This document shows, one piece after another, positions 1-9,600 of a DNA stretch of 64,000 nucleotides. Position 1 is the first letter of the stretch. Each line of letters starts with the position of its first letter. The notes beneath the pieces were generated by a model. The model had not been told where the DNA came from. It ran no database searches and saw only the letters and a list, made by a program, of their open reading frames with translations. The DNA comes from Verrucomicrobiia bacterium. GTDB taxonomy: Bacteria; Verrucomicrobiota; Verrucomicrobiia; Limisphaerales; UBA11358. The position numbers were made by a program, and so were the translations under genes. The stretch is taken from NCBI GenBank assembly GCA_031290985.1, contig JARLJW010000107.1:113057-177056 (forward strand), in the 5' to 3' direction.

Positions 1-279
1 CAGATTCGCAGCCAGCGGCGATCCGGCGGGCAAATGTTCCGGCAACGCCTCTGCCGCCGGATTTGTGAAAAAAAACCGCCCGCTCCCGCCGGGGCCGGCA
101 AGGGGTTGCAGCGGCAGGTTAACACCAAGAGAAATGTTCAGCCGACGTAGCAGCCCCTCATCGCCGATGAATAGATATTTTACGTCATCAGCGGCAGCCT
201 CGGCGGCGACGGCCTTGAGCGCGACTTCCGGGCCAATGCCAGTGGCATCGCCGAGGGAGATTCCAAGCCAGCCTTTCAT
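1..279 (-). CDS. pdxA: 4-hydroxythreonine-4-phosphate dehydrogenase PdxA, N-terminal part
   Basis: Partial gene cut by the left window edge; 93 residues are visible from an ATG at 277-279. The protein starts MKGWLGISLGDATGIGPEV and continues with ALKAV, the typical PdxA N-terminus (family form GDPxGIGPE; here A-T replaces the usual P-A). PdxA oxidises 4-phosphohydroxy-threonine in the DXP-dependent pyridoxal phosphate pathway; pdxJ, the next enzyme, lies at 55483-56226. It sits 60 bp downstream of the surA-like gene on the same strand, matching the surA-pdxA order of many Gram-negative bacteria. Identification is strong from the N-terminal motif; the active-site histidines are outside the window. 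Confidence 0.85.
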   Translation of the reverse strand, partial: MKGWLGISLGDATGIGPEVALKAVAAEAAADDVKYLFIGDEGLLRRLNISLGVNLPLQPLAGPGGSGRFFFTNPAAEALPEHLPAGSPLAANL

Positions 280-339
280 GGGAGGGATGACGCAGGACGC
301 GTGAAGAAAGCCGTCATGAACGCATCCTAACGGCGGGGT

Positions 340-1299
340 TTAATTCAAATACCGGACGAACGTCTTTTTGGCCAGCCCGTCAATCCAGTTCTTTTGTAAA
401 TCAGCCTGCAACTGGGCGGTCAGGGTCTTTTCGATGTCGCCACGGACATCCGCCAGCGGCTTGGCCGCCGCAGGTTTCTTTTCCTCGACGAGCATCACAT
501 ACACTGCGTCCGGTGCATCGATCGGGTCGCCAACTTGTCCGGGTGCGAGGCTGAAAGCGACATCTGCCAGTTCCTTGCGGAGCACCGAACGCTCGACCCA
601 GCCCCAATCACCACCCTGGTGCTGTTGTGAGCCTTGGGAATAGACCGCCGCCATGTCGCTGAACGTCGCCCCCTCCTTCAGCTTGCCTTGGATTTCCCGG
701 GCGAGGGCCATGGTGTTGGTGTCGGTCTCGGAAGTCTTGTTCAAGACGATCATGCGCAGCTTCACCTGGTCCTCAACCTTGAAGTCATCGACGTGGGTCG
801 CATAATAGCTCTGGATTTTGTAGGGTGAAACGACCAATTCGCGCTGGACGTTCTGGTGGCGCATGGCGGACTCGATGTACTGGTCCCGCACCTGCTTCCG
901 GAACTGCTCAAAAGTCATCCCCTGCTGCTGCAACGATTTCATCAAGGTCACCCGGTCGCCGAAGCGGTCGCGAATGCGGTCCTGCACCGCCTGCTCGATC
1001 ACACTGTCCGGCAGGTGATAACCGTCCGCCTCAAAACTGTGGAGGATCAGGGCGCGTTCGACCAGCAGCCGCGTGCTGTCGATCAGCGCCTGGTTCAGCT
1101 TCTGTTCAAAAACGTCCGGCTGGCCGACGTACTGGCGGCGCAACGAATCGGCGGCGGGCCGGGTGATGTCCTCCACCTCGGCAAACGTGATCACGCGGTC
1201 GGCGACCACGGCCTTGATGCCGTCGGCGACTTCGGCCCGGGAAAAAACCGGCACGCAGACCGCCACGGCCAGCACAGGAATGAAGCGGGAAAATTTCAT
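340..1299 (-). CDS. SurA-like periplasmic peptidyl-prolyl isomerase/chaperone
   Basis: A 319-residue protein with a signal peptide (hydrophobic residues 7-20, cleavage likely after SRA). A SurA-type helical N-domain starts with VADGIKAVVADRVITFAEVE, followed by one parvulin (PpiC) domain at about residues 175-285 containing FSDMAAVYSQGSQQHQGGDWG. It probably escorts outer-membrane proteins through the periplasm. SurA of E. coli has two parvulin domains and about 430 residues, so this is the shorter single-domain form common outside Proteobacteria. It lies directly upstream of pdxA and downstream of a small membrane protein gene, all on the minus strand. A more general PpiC/PrsA-type foldase is the alternative. 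Confidence 0.8.
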   Translation of the reverse strand: MKFSRFIPVLAVAVCVPVFSRAEVADGIKAVVADRVITFAEVEDITRPAADSLRRQYVGQPDVFEQKLNQALIDSTRLLVERALILHSFEADGYHLPDSVIEQAVQDRIRDRFGDRVTLMKSLQQQGMTFEQFRKQVRDQYIESAMRHQNVQRELVVSPYKIQSYYATHVDDFKVEDQVKLRMIVLNKTSETDTNTMALAREIQGKLKEGATFSDMAAVYSQGSQQHQGGDWGWVERSVLRKELADVAFSLAPGQVGDPIDAPDAVYVMLVEEKKPAAAKPLADVRGDIEKTLTAQLQADLQKNWIDGLAKKTFVRYLN

Positions 1300-1346
1300 C
1301 GAATTTTCAGCATGGTAACAACCGCCGCCGCATGGTCAAGCGCGGC

Positions 1347-1523
1347 TCATGGCTTTGGTTTGGACATCGCCCACATCACGACCGCCAGGATCGCCCCAAA
1401 AAACACCGCCAAGGCAATGCTCCAGCGCAAAATGTACTGCTGTTTGCGGTGATAATTTCTCCCGCCCTGCCCGGGCAGCAGGTAAAACCGCTCGCGCGGC
1501 CGGTTCTTCTTTTTGAGAAACAC
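1347..1523 (-). CDS. small single-pass membrane protein, unknown function
   Basis: A 58-residue reading frame from a GTG at 1521-1523; an in-frame TTG at 1538 would add five residues. The N-terminal half is very basic (VFLKKKNRPRERFY and further Arg/Lys/His). One membrane segment follows (about WSIALAVFFGAILAVVMWAM) and the protein ends SKPKP. It therefore looks like a type II small membrane protein with a cytoplasmic basic head. It precedes the surA-like gene on the same strand and may share its transcript. No family recognised; the strong charge/hydrophobic pattern makes a real gene likely. Confidence 0.5.
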   Translation of the reverse strand: MFLKKKNRPRERFYLLPGQGGRNYHRKQQYILRWSIALAVFFGAILAVVMWAMSKPKP

Positions 1524-1600
1524 ACCCCTAGTTACCAAAAAATCTCCGGCAACTCAAGCCGCGCACTTGCCGTCGGGAAAAATTAAGCTAACGTCTCTGC

Positions 1601-2425
1601 GTGCAACTTGAAGACCATTTGGGTGACATCATCCGCAAAGCCCGTACGATGAACACTGTTTCCGCCGCTGCGGCTGCAACCGCAGCCGGCATTTCCGAAG
1701 GCGAACTGGCCGCCCTCGAGGCCTCCGGCCAGGGCGGAAAAAAACTCAATTTCACCGCGCTGGGAAAACTGCTGAGCCTTGAGCCGCAAAAGCTTGAAGC
1801 CATCGCCAACGGCTGGCTGCCCCCCGAAACCGACCTCTCCGGCTGGCGCGAAATCCGCGTCATCACCACCCCGGACACCGACGGCATGTTGGTGAACTGC
1901 TACCTCGTCTGGGACGAGGTCCAGCGCGACGCCGCCCTCTTTGACACCGGCTTGAACGCCCAGCCCGTGCTGGACCTTATCGCCCAGGAAGGCCTCGTCC
2001 TGCGCCACATTTTCCTCACGCATTCCCACTACGACCACGTCCAGGAACTGCCGAAGTTCCGCGAGGCGTTTCCCAAGGCGCGCGTCCACAGCGGCTCCAA
2101 AAGCGCCCCCGTGGACCAGCGCAACAAGAATGCCGAGATCATCCACCTCGGCGGCCTGCGCATCACGCACCGCGAAACCCCCGGCCACGCCGAGGACGGT
2201 GTGACCTACCTCATCGGCAACTGGCAGGAGGATGCCCCGCACGTGGCCATCGTCGGCGACACCATCCTCGCCGGCTCCATCTGCAACGGCAACGGCCAGT
2301 GGGAACTCGCCAAACAAACGATCCGCGAACAGATCCTCACGCTGCCCGCCGACACCCTGCTCTGCCCCGGCCACGGTCCATTGACCACCGTGGCGGTGGA
2401 GAAGAAACATAATCCTTTTTTCTGA
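1601..2425 (+). CDS. MBL-fold metallo-hydrolase with N-terminal helical (XRE-like) extension
   Basis: A 274-residue protein from a GTG at 1601. The N-terminal 75 residues are helical and resemble a degenerate XRE/HTH module (IIRKARTMNTVSAAAAATAA, then GISEGELAALE). The C-terminal part is a metallo-beta-lactamase fold: metal motif H141-S-H143-Y-D145-H146, a later ETPGHAEDG histidine, an aspartate in VAIVGDTI, and a final CPGHGP histidine. This full metal set suggests a glyoxalase II-like or related hydrolase; the substrate cannot be read. The M14-like peptidase gene begins 24 bp downstream, so the two probably form an operon. The helical extension on an MBL enzyme is unusual but recurrent in families annotated as MBL-fold hydrolases. 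Confidence 0.75.
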   Translation: MQLEDHLGDIIRKARTMNTVSAAAAATAAGISEGELAALEASGQGGKKLNFTALGKLLSLEPQKLEAIANGWLPPETDLSGWREIRVITTPDTDGMLVNCYLVWDEVQRDAALFDTGLNAQPVLDLIAQEGLVLRHIFLTHSHYDHVQELPKFREAFPKARVHSGSKSAPVDQRNKNAEIIHLGGLRITHRETPGHAEDGVTYLIGNWQEDAPHVAIVGDTILAGSICNGNGQWELAKQTIREQILTLPADTLLCPGHGPLTTVAVEKKHNPFF

Positions 2426-2449
2426 ACCGCCCTTGAATCCAAGACGTGC

Positions 2450-3220
2450 GTGAAAAGGCTCGGCAAAAATCACGGCGCCTACCACGGCGAGACGATTGAC
2501 ATCCGCGCCACGCTGAAAGACATCGAGACCGCCGCGCAGCACCACGGCTGGAGTTCGGAAACTTTTTACGAACACGCCGGCTTGAAATGGCTCGCATTGC
2601 ACCGATCATCTCGTGTCCCGCATCCCGCATCCCGCATCTACATCTCCGCCGGCATCCACGGCGACGAACCCGCCGCGCCGCTGGCGGCCCTGCGCTTGTT
2701 GCAGGAAAACCAATGGCCCGCGAATGCTGAAATCTTCCTGCTGCCCTGCCTGAACCCCGCCGGCTTCACGGTCAATCAGCGCGAAAACGCCGCCGGCCTC
2801 GACCTGAACCGCGATTACCGCAACTCCAGGGCCGCCGAGACCCGCGCCCACATTGCCTGGCTGGACCGGCAGCCCAAGTTCGATCTCTACCTTTGCCTGC
2901 ACGAGGACTGGGAATCGCACGGTTTTTACCTCTACGAACAAAACCCCGACGGCAAACCTTCGCTCGCGGAAAAAATCATCCAATCGGTCCAGGCGGTTTG
3001 CCCAGTTGACCAGAATGAAGTCATCGAAGGCCGGCCGGCCCAAGGCGGTATCATCCGTCCCATCGTTGCCCCGCTGGAACGCCCCGACTGGCCCGAGGCG
3101 TTTTATCTCATTAGCCACAAGTCCCGGCAGGGCTACACCCTCGAGGCACCATCAGATTTTGAACTCTTCGTCCGCGTCAACGCCCTCGCCGCCGCGGTGA
3201 TGGTGGCGGTGAATCCTTGA
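2450..3220 (+). CDS. M14-family zinc carboxypeptidase/succinylglutamate desuccinylase-like protein
   Basis: A 256-residue protein from a GTG at 2450. Zinc ligands are visible as GIHGDEPAAP (H-x-x-E type) and a later histidine in LCLHEDWESHGFY; GLDLNRDYRN carries the substrate-binding Asn-Arg motif of M14 enzymes. It resembles MpaA-type murein-peptide amidases and AspA/AstE desuccinylases; the exact substrate is uncertain. No signal peptide, so probably cytoplasmic. A 7-bp tandem repeat (three copies of CCCGCAT, 2617-2637) lies inside the frame between the N-terminal segment and the catalytic domain, adding a seven-residue linker. It is probably cotranscribed with the upstream MBL-fold gene. 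Confidence 0.75.
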   Translation: MKRLGKNHGAYHGETIDIRATLKDIETAAQHHGWSSETFYEHAGLKWLALHRSSRVPHPASRIYISAGIHGDEPAAPLAALRLLQENQWPANAEIFLLPCLNPAGFTVNQRENAAGLDLNRDYRNSRAAETRAHIAWLDRQPKFDLYLCLHEDWESHGFYLYEQNPDGKPSLAEKIIQSVQAVCPVDQNEVIEGRPAQGGIIRPIVAPLERPDWPEAFYLISHKSRQGYTLEAPSDFELFVRVNALAAAVMVAVNP

Positions 3221-3233
3221 TTTTCGGTTCCAG

Positions 3234-6119
3234 TCATCTTCCCGGATATTTCATCTTGAGGGAATAGAGCGACGAACGCGCGGTGATGAAAAGCGTCTGC
3301 TTGTCCTTGCCGCCGAACAGCAATTGTGTCGGACGTTCGGGAACATTGATGACGCCGATCGGTTTGCCCGCCGGGTCAAAAACATGGATCTCGCCGGCGG
3401 CGATATACACATTGCCGCGCGAATCCGTCGTGACACCTTCCGCACCAAGCTCAGCGAACAACTGGAAATCAGTCAGGCTTCCATCCGCATTCACGGCGGC
3501 TTTCCACGTTCTCAAATTGGATTCGTCAGCGACGTAAAAAGGTTCGCCGGGCACGGCATGGCCCAGGCCAAAGGAGCGGATTGGCGGACTGGATTTCACG
3601 CCCCAACTGGTTTCCCAATCAAGAAAATCCTGGCCGACTGGCAGAACGGTTGTGCCGTCCGGCGAAACAAACCAGCCTGCCGGATGCGAAAGTGAAGCAC
3701 GGTTCAAATGCCAGTCGCTGACGGGCAGATAGATGTTCTTTCCGGCCGGATTTATGACCGGCTGCGGTTTCAGCGGGGTAATCTTGCCGCTCACATCCAG
3801 GGCATAAACCGTTCCATTTCCCGCATCGGAAACGACCATCAAATTGTCCGCCTGATCGACCGCGACGTTGACGGGTGGAATGGAAACATCGTTGGTGGCA
3901 AGTTGCCGCCTTGCGGAATCCCAGCGGTAAATCCGCTGCTGGTGCGCATCCACAAAATAAAGATCACCCCGCGAATCCACCGCACCGCCGGAAATGTTAA
4001 AAAACCCGCCCGCCAGTTTTTCCGCGTTCGCGCCGTTCGCGACCACGGCCGGAGAGGCGGCGGGTTCGGGATGCGGAGCCTCGCCAGAGATGTCAAGCGA
4101 AGCGAATTCATGCTGCCGTATCTCCACATCGTGCGTCTGGTCGTAGAGGTCGGAATCGAAACTCACCTTGCTGTTGCTGTCGCAATGAAAATTGCGGAAG
4201 CGGATGTCGCGCGAGCGGGAAACCTTGACGGCCCACGGGAAGGGCTGGAAGGAACTGATGACGCGGTAGCTGTGGAAATTGATAAAGCTGATGTCATGCG
4301 ACGAATCGATTTCAACCGGCAGGCAAAATCCGCTTTCGCCGCGCTCTTCCTCGGTCTGCAACGCATAAAAACTCCAGTGGGCGGCATGTTGCACCATGAT
4401 TTCATTGCGCACGTGATGCTCGCTGGAAATTTGATAGGCGCGGCCGGGGGTCTCCGTGTCGGATACGAGCATGCCCGCCCGGGCAAAAGTTGAGGGCGTC
4501 CACAGATCGAGGAACGTCCCGCCGCCGCCATCGGTGACCCAAAGACTTGGATATTGGCTGTCCCAATGGCGGTCAGGATTGGGGTCGGCGGTGTGGTCGC
4601 TGTTGTAAGGATTTTCGCGCGAGCCCTCGGGCAGCGGCGTGCCGTGACCGCCGAGAAAACGGACATCGTTCATCATGGAATATGCGCCAGCCTTCCACAG
4701 CGCCGCGACCGCGCGCGGATTGTTTCCGCTCGTGTAAAGCCCGATGCCCGTCACGACATTGCTGCCGCCTTTGGGCGCCTCCAGCAGAGCTTTTGGCTCC
4801 CCCGCGCCGGCGAATGCTGGCGTGCTGTCCGGCAAAATGATTTGTGTCGCGCCCGGATGCAGTCCGATCAAAACGGTGCCGGGCAGCAATTTCAAGGTGT
4901 CGCGCACGATGTAAAAACCGGACGGCAGATAAACCGCGCGATGATTTGCGATCGCATTTTGCAGCGCCGCGGTGTCATCGGTCTGGCCGTCGCCTTTCGC
5001 GCCGAGGTCGTGCGCATTCACCCAGGCAGCACCCGCCGGCAGAGGAATTAAATCAGTGTTGACCGGCTCCGGTAGCGCAGCCAACGGCACAGCGTCGAAG
5101 TGCGTTTCAATTTTCGGCGCGGCTCCGATATTGGCAAAACCAAGTCCGTGGGAATAGCTTTTGACGGCGTAGATCTGCGACGGCGCGGTGAAATATTTTC
5201 CACTGTCACGCATCGCGGCGAAGGTCGGCACATTGCTGCAAGTGATGCCGGTCAGGTTGATTTTCGTGCGCGGGCTTTTTTCCATCCCAAAAATGAACGC
5301 CGGCGCGGAGATGTTTTCGAGCCGGGCGTCCTGCACCCACAGTTCATCCGCCCAGTTGGTTTCAATCTCAACCGCCGTCGGCACATTGAGGAAGTGCGGG
5401 CGGATGAGTGTGAGATTCGCTTCATGTTCGAAAATGGCGGCCTCGCGCTGCCCCTCAAAGGAACAGCCAACAAACGTGAACTGCCAGCCGGGCGAGGGTT
5501 TTGAGGTCCAAACCGCGTGAGCACCCCCGACAAAACGGACATCCTCGACGACATTGCCGCCTTCATGGATGCCCGCCAGCGCATCGCCCAGCCGCAACTC
5601 CATGTGGGCGAGAAAACAATGCTGAGCGTAACGCGACCGCACGGCGACCGCGCCGGAATTGCCCTTTCCGATTTCAACATCGACATTGGCCAGCGCCGAA
5701 TAAAAAGTTCCCGGCGAAGCATCGGGGACCTCATCGCCATCGTTCCGCGGACGCCGGCCGGCGAAAAAAATCAGGACCTTTTCGCGCACCGCATCGGCGA
5801 AACCCGGCGTGTTGGCCGGCAAAACGAGCACCGGGCGTTCCGCGCCGCAGCCGATCACCCGGATGCCCGGCCAGATATAGATCGTGTTGGTGAGCTGATA
5901 TTGCCCCGGCGCGAGCAGAACAATCCCTTGCCGTGACGTTTCCTGAACTTTGTTCAAAGCCTTTTGCAGAGCGGAGGTATCGTCGCCGCCGGAAGATGAC
6001 AGGTGGACTGCCTTCGGATCATCCAATGGTTGTGTGTAAAATGAAGCCGGCCGTGCCGATGACGCCAAAAGCAAAAACAGCAGGATGCCAAAGAGTCCCG
6101 CTGAGAATGGTTTGAACAT
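3234..6119 (-). CDS. secreted beta-helix (pectate-lyase-superfamily) protein with C-terminal SMP-30/NHL-type propeller
   Basis: A giant secreted protein of about 961 residues. The frame is open to 6224, but the ATG at 6119 gives a clean signal peptide (MFKPFSAGLFGILLFLLLAS), so I choose it; ATG 6143 is also possible. Two right-handed beta-helix units are visible, each opening with the pectate-lyase-superfamily signature: one near the N-terminus (GGDDTSALQKALNKV) and one near the middle (LGAKGDGQTDDTAALQNAI). The last ~280 residues look like an SMP-30/gluconolactonase propeller (YFVDAHQQRIYRWD, YVADESNL, GVTTDSRGNVYIAAGEIHVF). It probably binds or cleaves polysaccharide outside the cytoplasm. 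The catalytic class is not assignable. It is convergent with the M14-like gene. Confidence 0.7.
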   Translation of the reverse strand: MFKPFSAGLFGILLFLLLASSARPASFYTQPLDDPKAVHLSSSGGDDTSALQKALNKVQETSRQGIVLLAPGQYQLTNTIYIWPGIRVIGCGAERPVLVLPANTPGFADAVREKVLIFFAGRRPRNDGDEVPDASPGTFYSALANVDVEIGKGNSGAVAVRSRYAQHCFLAHMELRLGDALAGIHEGGNVVEDVRFVGGAHAVWTSKPSPGWQFTFVGCSFEGQREAAIFEHEANLTLIRPHFLNVPTAVEIETNWADELWVQDARLENISAPAFIFGMEKSPRTKINLTGITCSNVPTFAAMRDSGKYFTAPSQIYAVKSYSHGLGFANIGAAPKIETHFDAVPLAALPEPVNTDLIPLPAGAAWVNAHDLGAKGDGQTDDTAALQNAIANHRAVYLPSGFYIVRDTLKLLPGTVLIGLHPGATQIILPDSTPAFAGAGEPKALLEAPKGGSNVVTGIGLYTSGNNPRAVAALWKAGAYSMMNDVRFLGGHGTPLPEGSRENPYNSDHTADPNPDRHWDSQYPSLWVTDGGGGTFLDLWTPSTFARAGMLVSDTETPGRAYQISSEHHVRNEIMVQHAAHWSFYALQTEEERGESGFCLPVEIDSSHDISFINFHSYRVISSFQPFPWAVKVSRSRDIRFRNFHCDSNSKVSFDSDLYDQTHDVEIRQHEFASLDISGEAPHPEPAASPAVVANGANAEKLAGGFFNISGGAVDSRGDLYFVDAHQQRIYRWDSARRQLATNDVSIPPVNVAVDQADNLMVVSDAGNGTVYALDVSGKITPLKPQPVINPAGKNIYLPVSDWHLNRASLSHPAGWFVSPDGTTVLPVGQDFLDWETSWGVKSSPPIRSFGLGHAVPGEPFYVADESNLRTWKAAVNADGSLTDFQLFAELGAEGVTTDSRGNVYIAAGEIHVFDPAGKPIGVINVPERPTQLLFGGKDKQTLFITARSSLYSLKMKYPGR

Positions 6120-6224
6120 GACCCGGAGCATGACCCCGGCCATATCAAGATTCAAGTTTCGAAATCCCCTCTGCATGTTGAATGCGCCCCAAGCCGGTGG
6201 ATCTTGGCCGGAACATCCCGTCAT

Positions 6225-6608
6225 TGCATTTTATCCGTATCCATTCGTGATGGCCCATGCGTATTACCCAAGCACCATCAGGAGGCGACCCGACGCATTC
6301 GGGCTTCGTAATTCGGGATGGAATATTCGGTCACCATTAGTTTCCAGCCACAAAAGCAAGACGCTCATGGCGGTTGGACGAAAACCGGAGCCCTGACGGC
6401 TTCAGGCACCGGGCATATATATTCCTGAAAGCGGGGAAAAGCCGGCACTGTTCTTTTCAACTTTTCAAAAACTGCCAGGACATTAGCAATCCACGTTCAC
6501 TACTTTTGGACAGGAAGGAAAAGTTATGTTTGCAGAAACGTCGCCGGATCGACGCGCGAGGGAAATGAACCCGGTTTAATTGTTAGACCAGCAACGGGGC
6601 GCGTTGCC
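6225..6608. other. intergenic region between divergent secreted-protein genes
   Basis: This 384-bp stretch separates the beta-helix protein gene (minus strand) from the calcineurin-like gene (plus strand) and must hold both promoters. I see short ORFs without ribosome binding sites, no RNA gene and no clear inverted repeat. The part at 6460-6600 is more A/T-rich than its surroundings, consistent with a promoter for the plus-strand gene. Confidence 0.3.
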
Positions 6609-9600
6609 ATGAAAACAAGGCCAACAAAAATACAACCAATTCATATGACATTGAAAAATAAACATATTTGGAAACGGGCTTTAACGGCGGTCGCCATCAG
6701 TGCGGCGGCCGTGACGGGTCAAAACGCGGATGCAGCGTGGAAATTCGGCGTCATCTCCGACACGCAATGGACCGGTTCGCCGGACGATGGCAGAAGTCCG
6801 GGCACGGTGCCATGTGGGATCATCCAGCAATGCGATCAGGCGTTCATCGCCCAGGGCGTCAAATTTGTCATCGCGGTGGGCGACACGGTGGACAGCGGTT
6901 CCAAAAACGACATGGATGTCCGCGCCCTGTATGCGCAGGACCTCTATAATGCCGGCATTGGTTTCTATCCGTTCCGGGGAAATCACGAATCCGGTTGGAC
7001 GGGTTCTGCCGCGGAGGAAGCACGCATTTACCCGCAAATTGTCAATGGCGGCACCAACAACCTCACGCCGTTGGATGTCCTGACCTCCGGTTATGGCATT
7101 GACACCTGGATCACCAACACGGCTCCGGCGGGGGTTCCGTTTGCCATTGGCGGAAATTTCTCCTATCCCACCAACGTCAACGGCGTGGACATCAATGCGA
7201 CTTATGGCGGACTGTCCTACTCGTTTGATTACAACAATGTCCGTTTCGTGCTGATCGACCAGTTTGAAAATGCGAGTCCCGGCGGCAACCTCAGCAGCGC
7301 CCCGCTGCAACAGCCGTGGATCAGCCAGCAGCTCGCCGATCCCGCCCGCCCGCAGCACGCGTTTGTGTTTGACCACAAAAATCTGCTCGGCGGCAATCAC
7401 AAGGACAACATCATGGGGGCCACCGCCAACGGATTCGACCCCGGCGATGGTTCCGGCATTGATCTGGCGGCGCTCGCGGCCACCAACGCCGCCGCTTATA
7501 CGGCTTTGATCACCAAGCAGCAGGCGGAAGACGCATTCATCAGTTCGCTGGCCACAAACAATGTCCACTTCTACATCTCCGGCCATGATCATCATCACTA
7601 CGACTCGATCGTCAAAAGCCCGTTGAGCAATCACTCGGTGCATCAGATCATCAGCGCCTCGGACAGCTCGAAGTTTTACACGCCCGGCCTGCCGGTCTCG
7701 GCCAATGACACGCCCATCTCGCAGGATCTCTACAAACTTGGTTATTACATTTACACCGTGGACGGCCCGCGTGTGACGGTGGATTACTACGGCGTGGACG
7801 TCACCACGGATCCTTCCTACAAGGTAGCCACGGGTGAGAGCATCGTCACCAACACGCCGGTGCTCACCGGTCGCTGGCAGAAAATCCTGTCCTATGGCTA
7901 CAGCCTGAACGGCCGGGAATTTGTCCTCCCCGAAGGTACGTCCTATGCCACCATTGCCGATAACACCGCCAAGGCAGTGGCGAATGGTGAAACGGGGTAC
8001 CTGGGCACGTCCATGCAGATGCTGGGCGGCAGCAATACCAGCGCCACGGCGAACAACTACGGGAAGCCGCACTCCAAGGCGGTGGACACCGGCTGGGCTC
8101 CCGCCAACGGCACGGCCAGCGACATCCTCACGCTCTGGGGCACCACCGATACCGGCAATCAGGCTGACACCGTCGCCCTTGCGGTGAGCTACAATCCGGC
8201 GGCCGCGAGTGCGGCAGAGCTGGCAAACGGCTCGTTTGCCCTCGTCAGCCAGGACACGAACGGCAACTGGGTCAACGCCGTGAACCTGAACACCGGCGGC
8301 AACGCCCAGTTTGTGTCCGGCCCTTATGTCAGCGGCTATTCGCTCGGCACCTACGGCGTGGACACCAATGCCGGCACGGTCTGGGCAGTGGTGAATCATC
8401 AGGGCAGCTTTGCCGCCAGCCCGGTCGTTCGCCGCACGAACCTGGCTTCGCTCCGCATCGCGACGTTGTCGGACATTCATTACTTCGCGACGAATCTGCT
8501 GGTCAGCAACGGCGTGGCCTTCCAAACCTATCTGGCCGGCGACCGCAAGCTGCTCGCCGAGAGCGCTGCCATCGCCAAGGCGGCAGTGGACGCGGTGGTG
8601 GCGCAGCAGCCGGACATCCTCCTCGTGTCGGGTGATCTGACCAAGGACGGTGAATATGACAGTCACATCGGCGTTTCGAACCTGCTCGCCAGCGTGGCCG
8701 CCACCGGGGTACAGGTGTACGTCATCCCCGGCAATCACGATGTGAACAATGCCAACGCCATGTCGTTCAACGATGCAACGACGACACCGGTGCCAAATGT
8801 CAACCCGGGCCAGTTCAGTGCAATCTACGCGCCGTTCGGCTACAATCAGGCCATCGCCAAAGACCCGAACTCGCTGGCTTATGTGGTGGAACCAGTGTCC
8901 GGCCTGTGGATTCTGTGCATGGATTCCTGCCAATATTCGCCCGGCCAGGATCCGACGGCGGGTTCATTCAGCGCGCAACGTTTGAACTGGATCACCAACG
9001 AACTGGCTTATGCGCAGTCGCACGGCAAAGTCGTCGTCGGCATGATGCACCACGGCCTGATGGAACACTTCACCGGCCAGAAGACCTTGTTCCCGCAATA
9101 TGTGGTGGATGGCTATACGAACATTGCGCCGCTGTTTGCAAGCTATGGCGTGAAAGCGGTTTTCACCGGCCACTTCCATGCGCAGGACATCGTCCAGGGC
9201 ACGTTCAACGGCAACACCCTCTACGACATCGAAACCGGTTCGACGGTGACGTATCCGTGTCCGTATCGTTTGCTGGATCTGATGCCCAACGGCCAACTGG
9301 TCATCACCACCCATCGCATCTCGGCCATCAACTACAATCTGGGCGGGGCTCCCGACTTCCAGACCTATGCCTACAACTACCTGACCAACGGCATGGTGGG
9401 ACTCTCGGCTTACATGCTGCAACTGCCGCCATTCAAACTGCCGCCGGCCACCGCCAACTATCTGGCTCCGGCGGTTTCTGAAGCTTTGGTGGATCATTAC
9501 ATCGGCGACGAACCCGGCTTGGCGGGTGCCACGCCGGCGACGCAGAGCATTGTCAGCGGCCTACTCGGCGGCGATGCGCAGTCACAGCAGCTTGGCGGGG

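Noticed and set aside
6681..8933. 750-residue open frame antisense to the calcineurin-like gene
   Set aside because: It mirrors a real gene in GC-rich sequence, has no family motif, and its residues (many Arg, Val, His, Gly) are typical of an antisense shadow.
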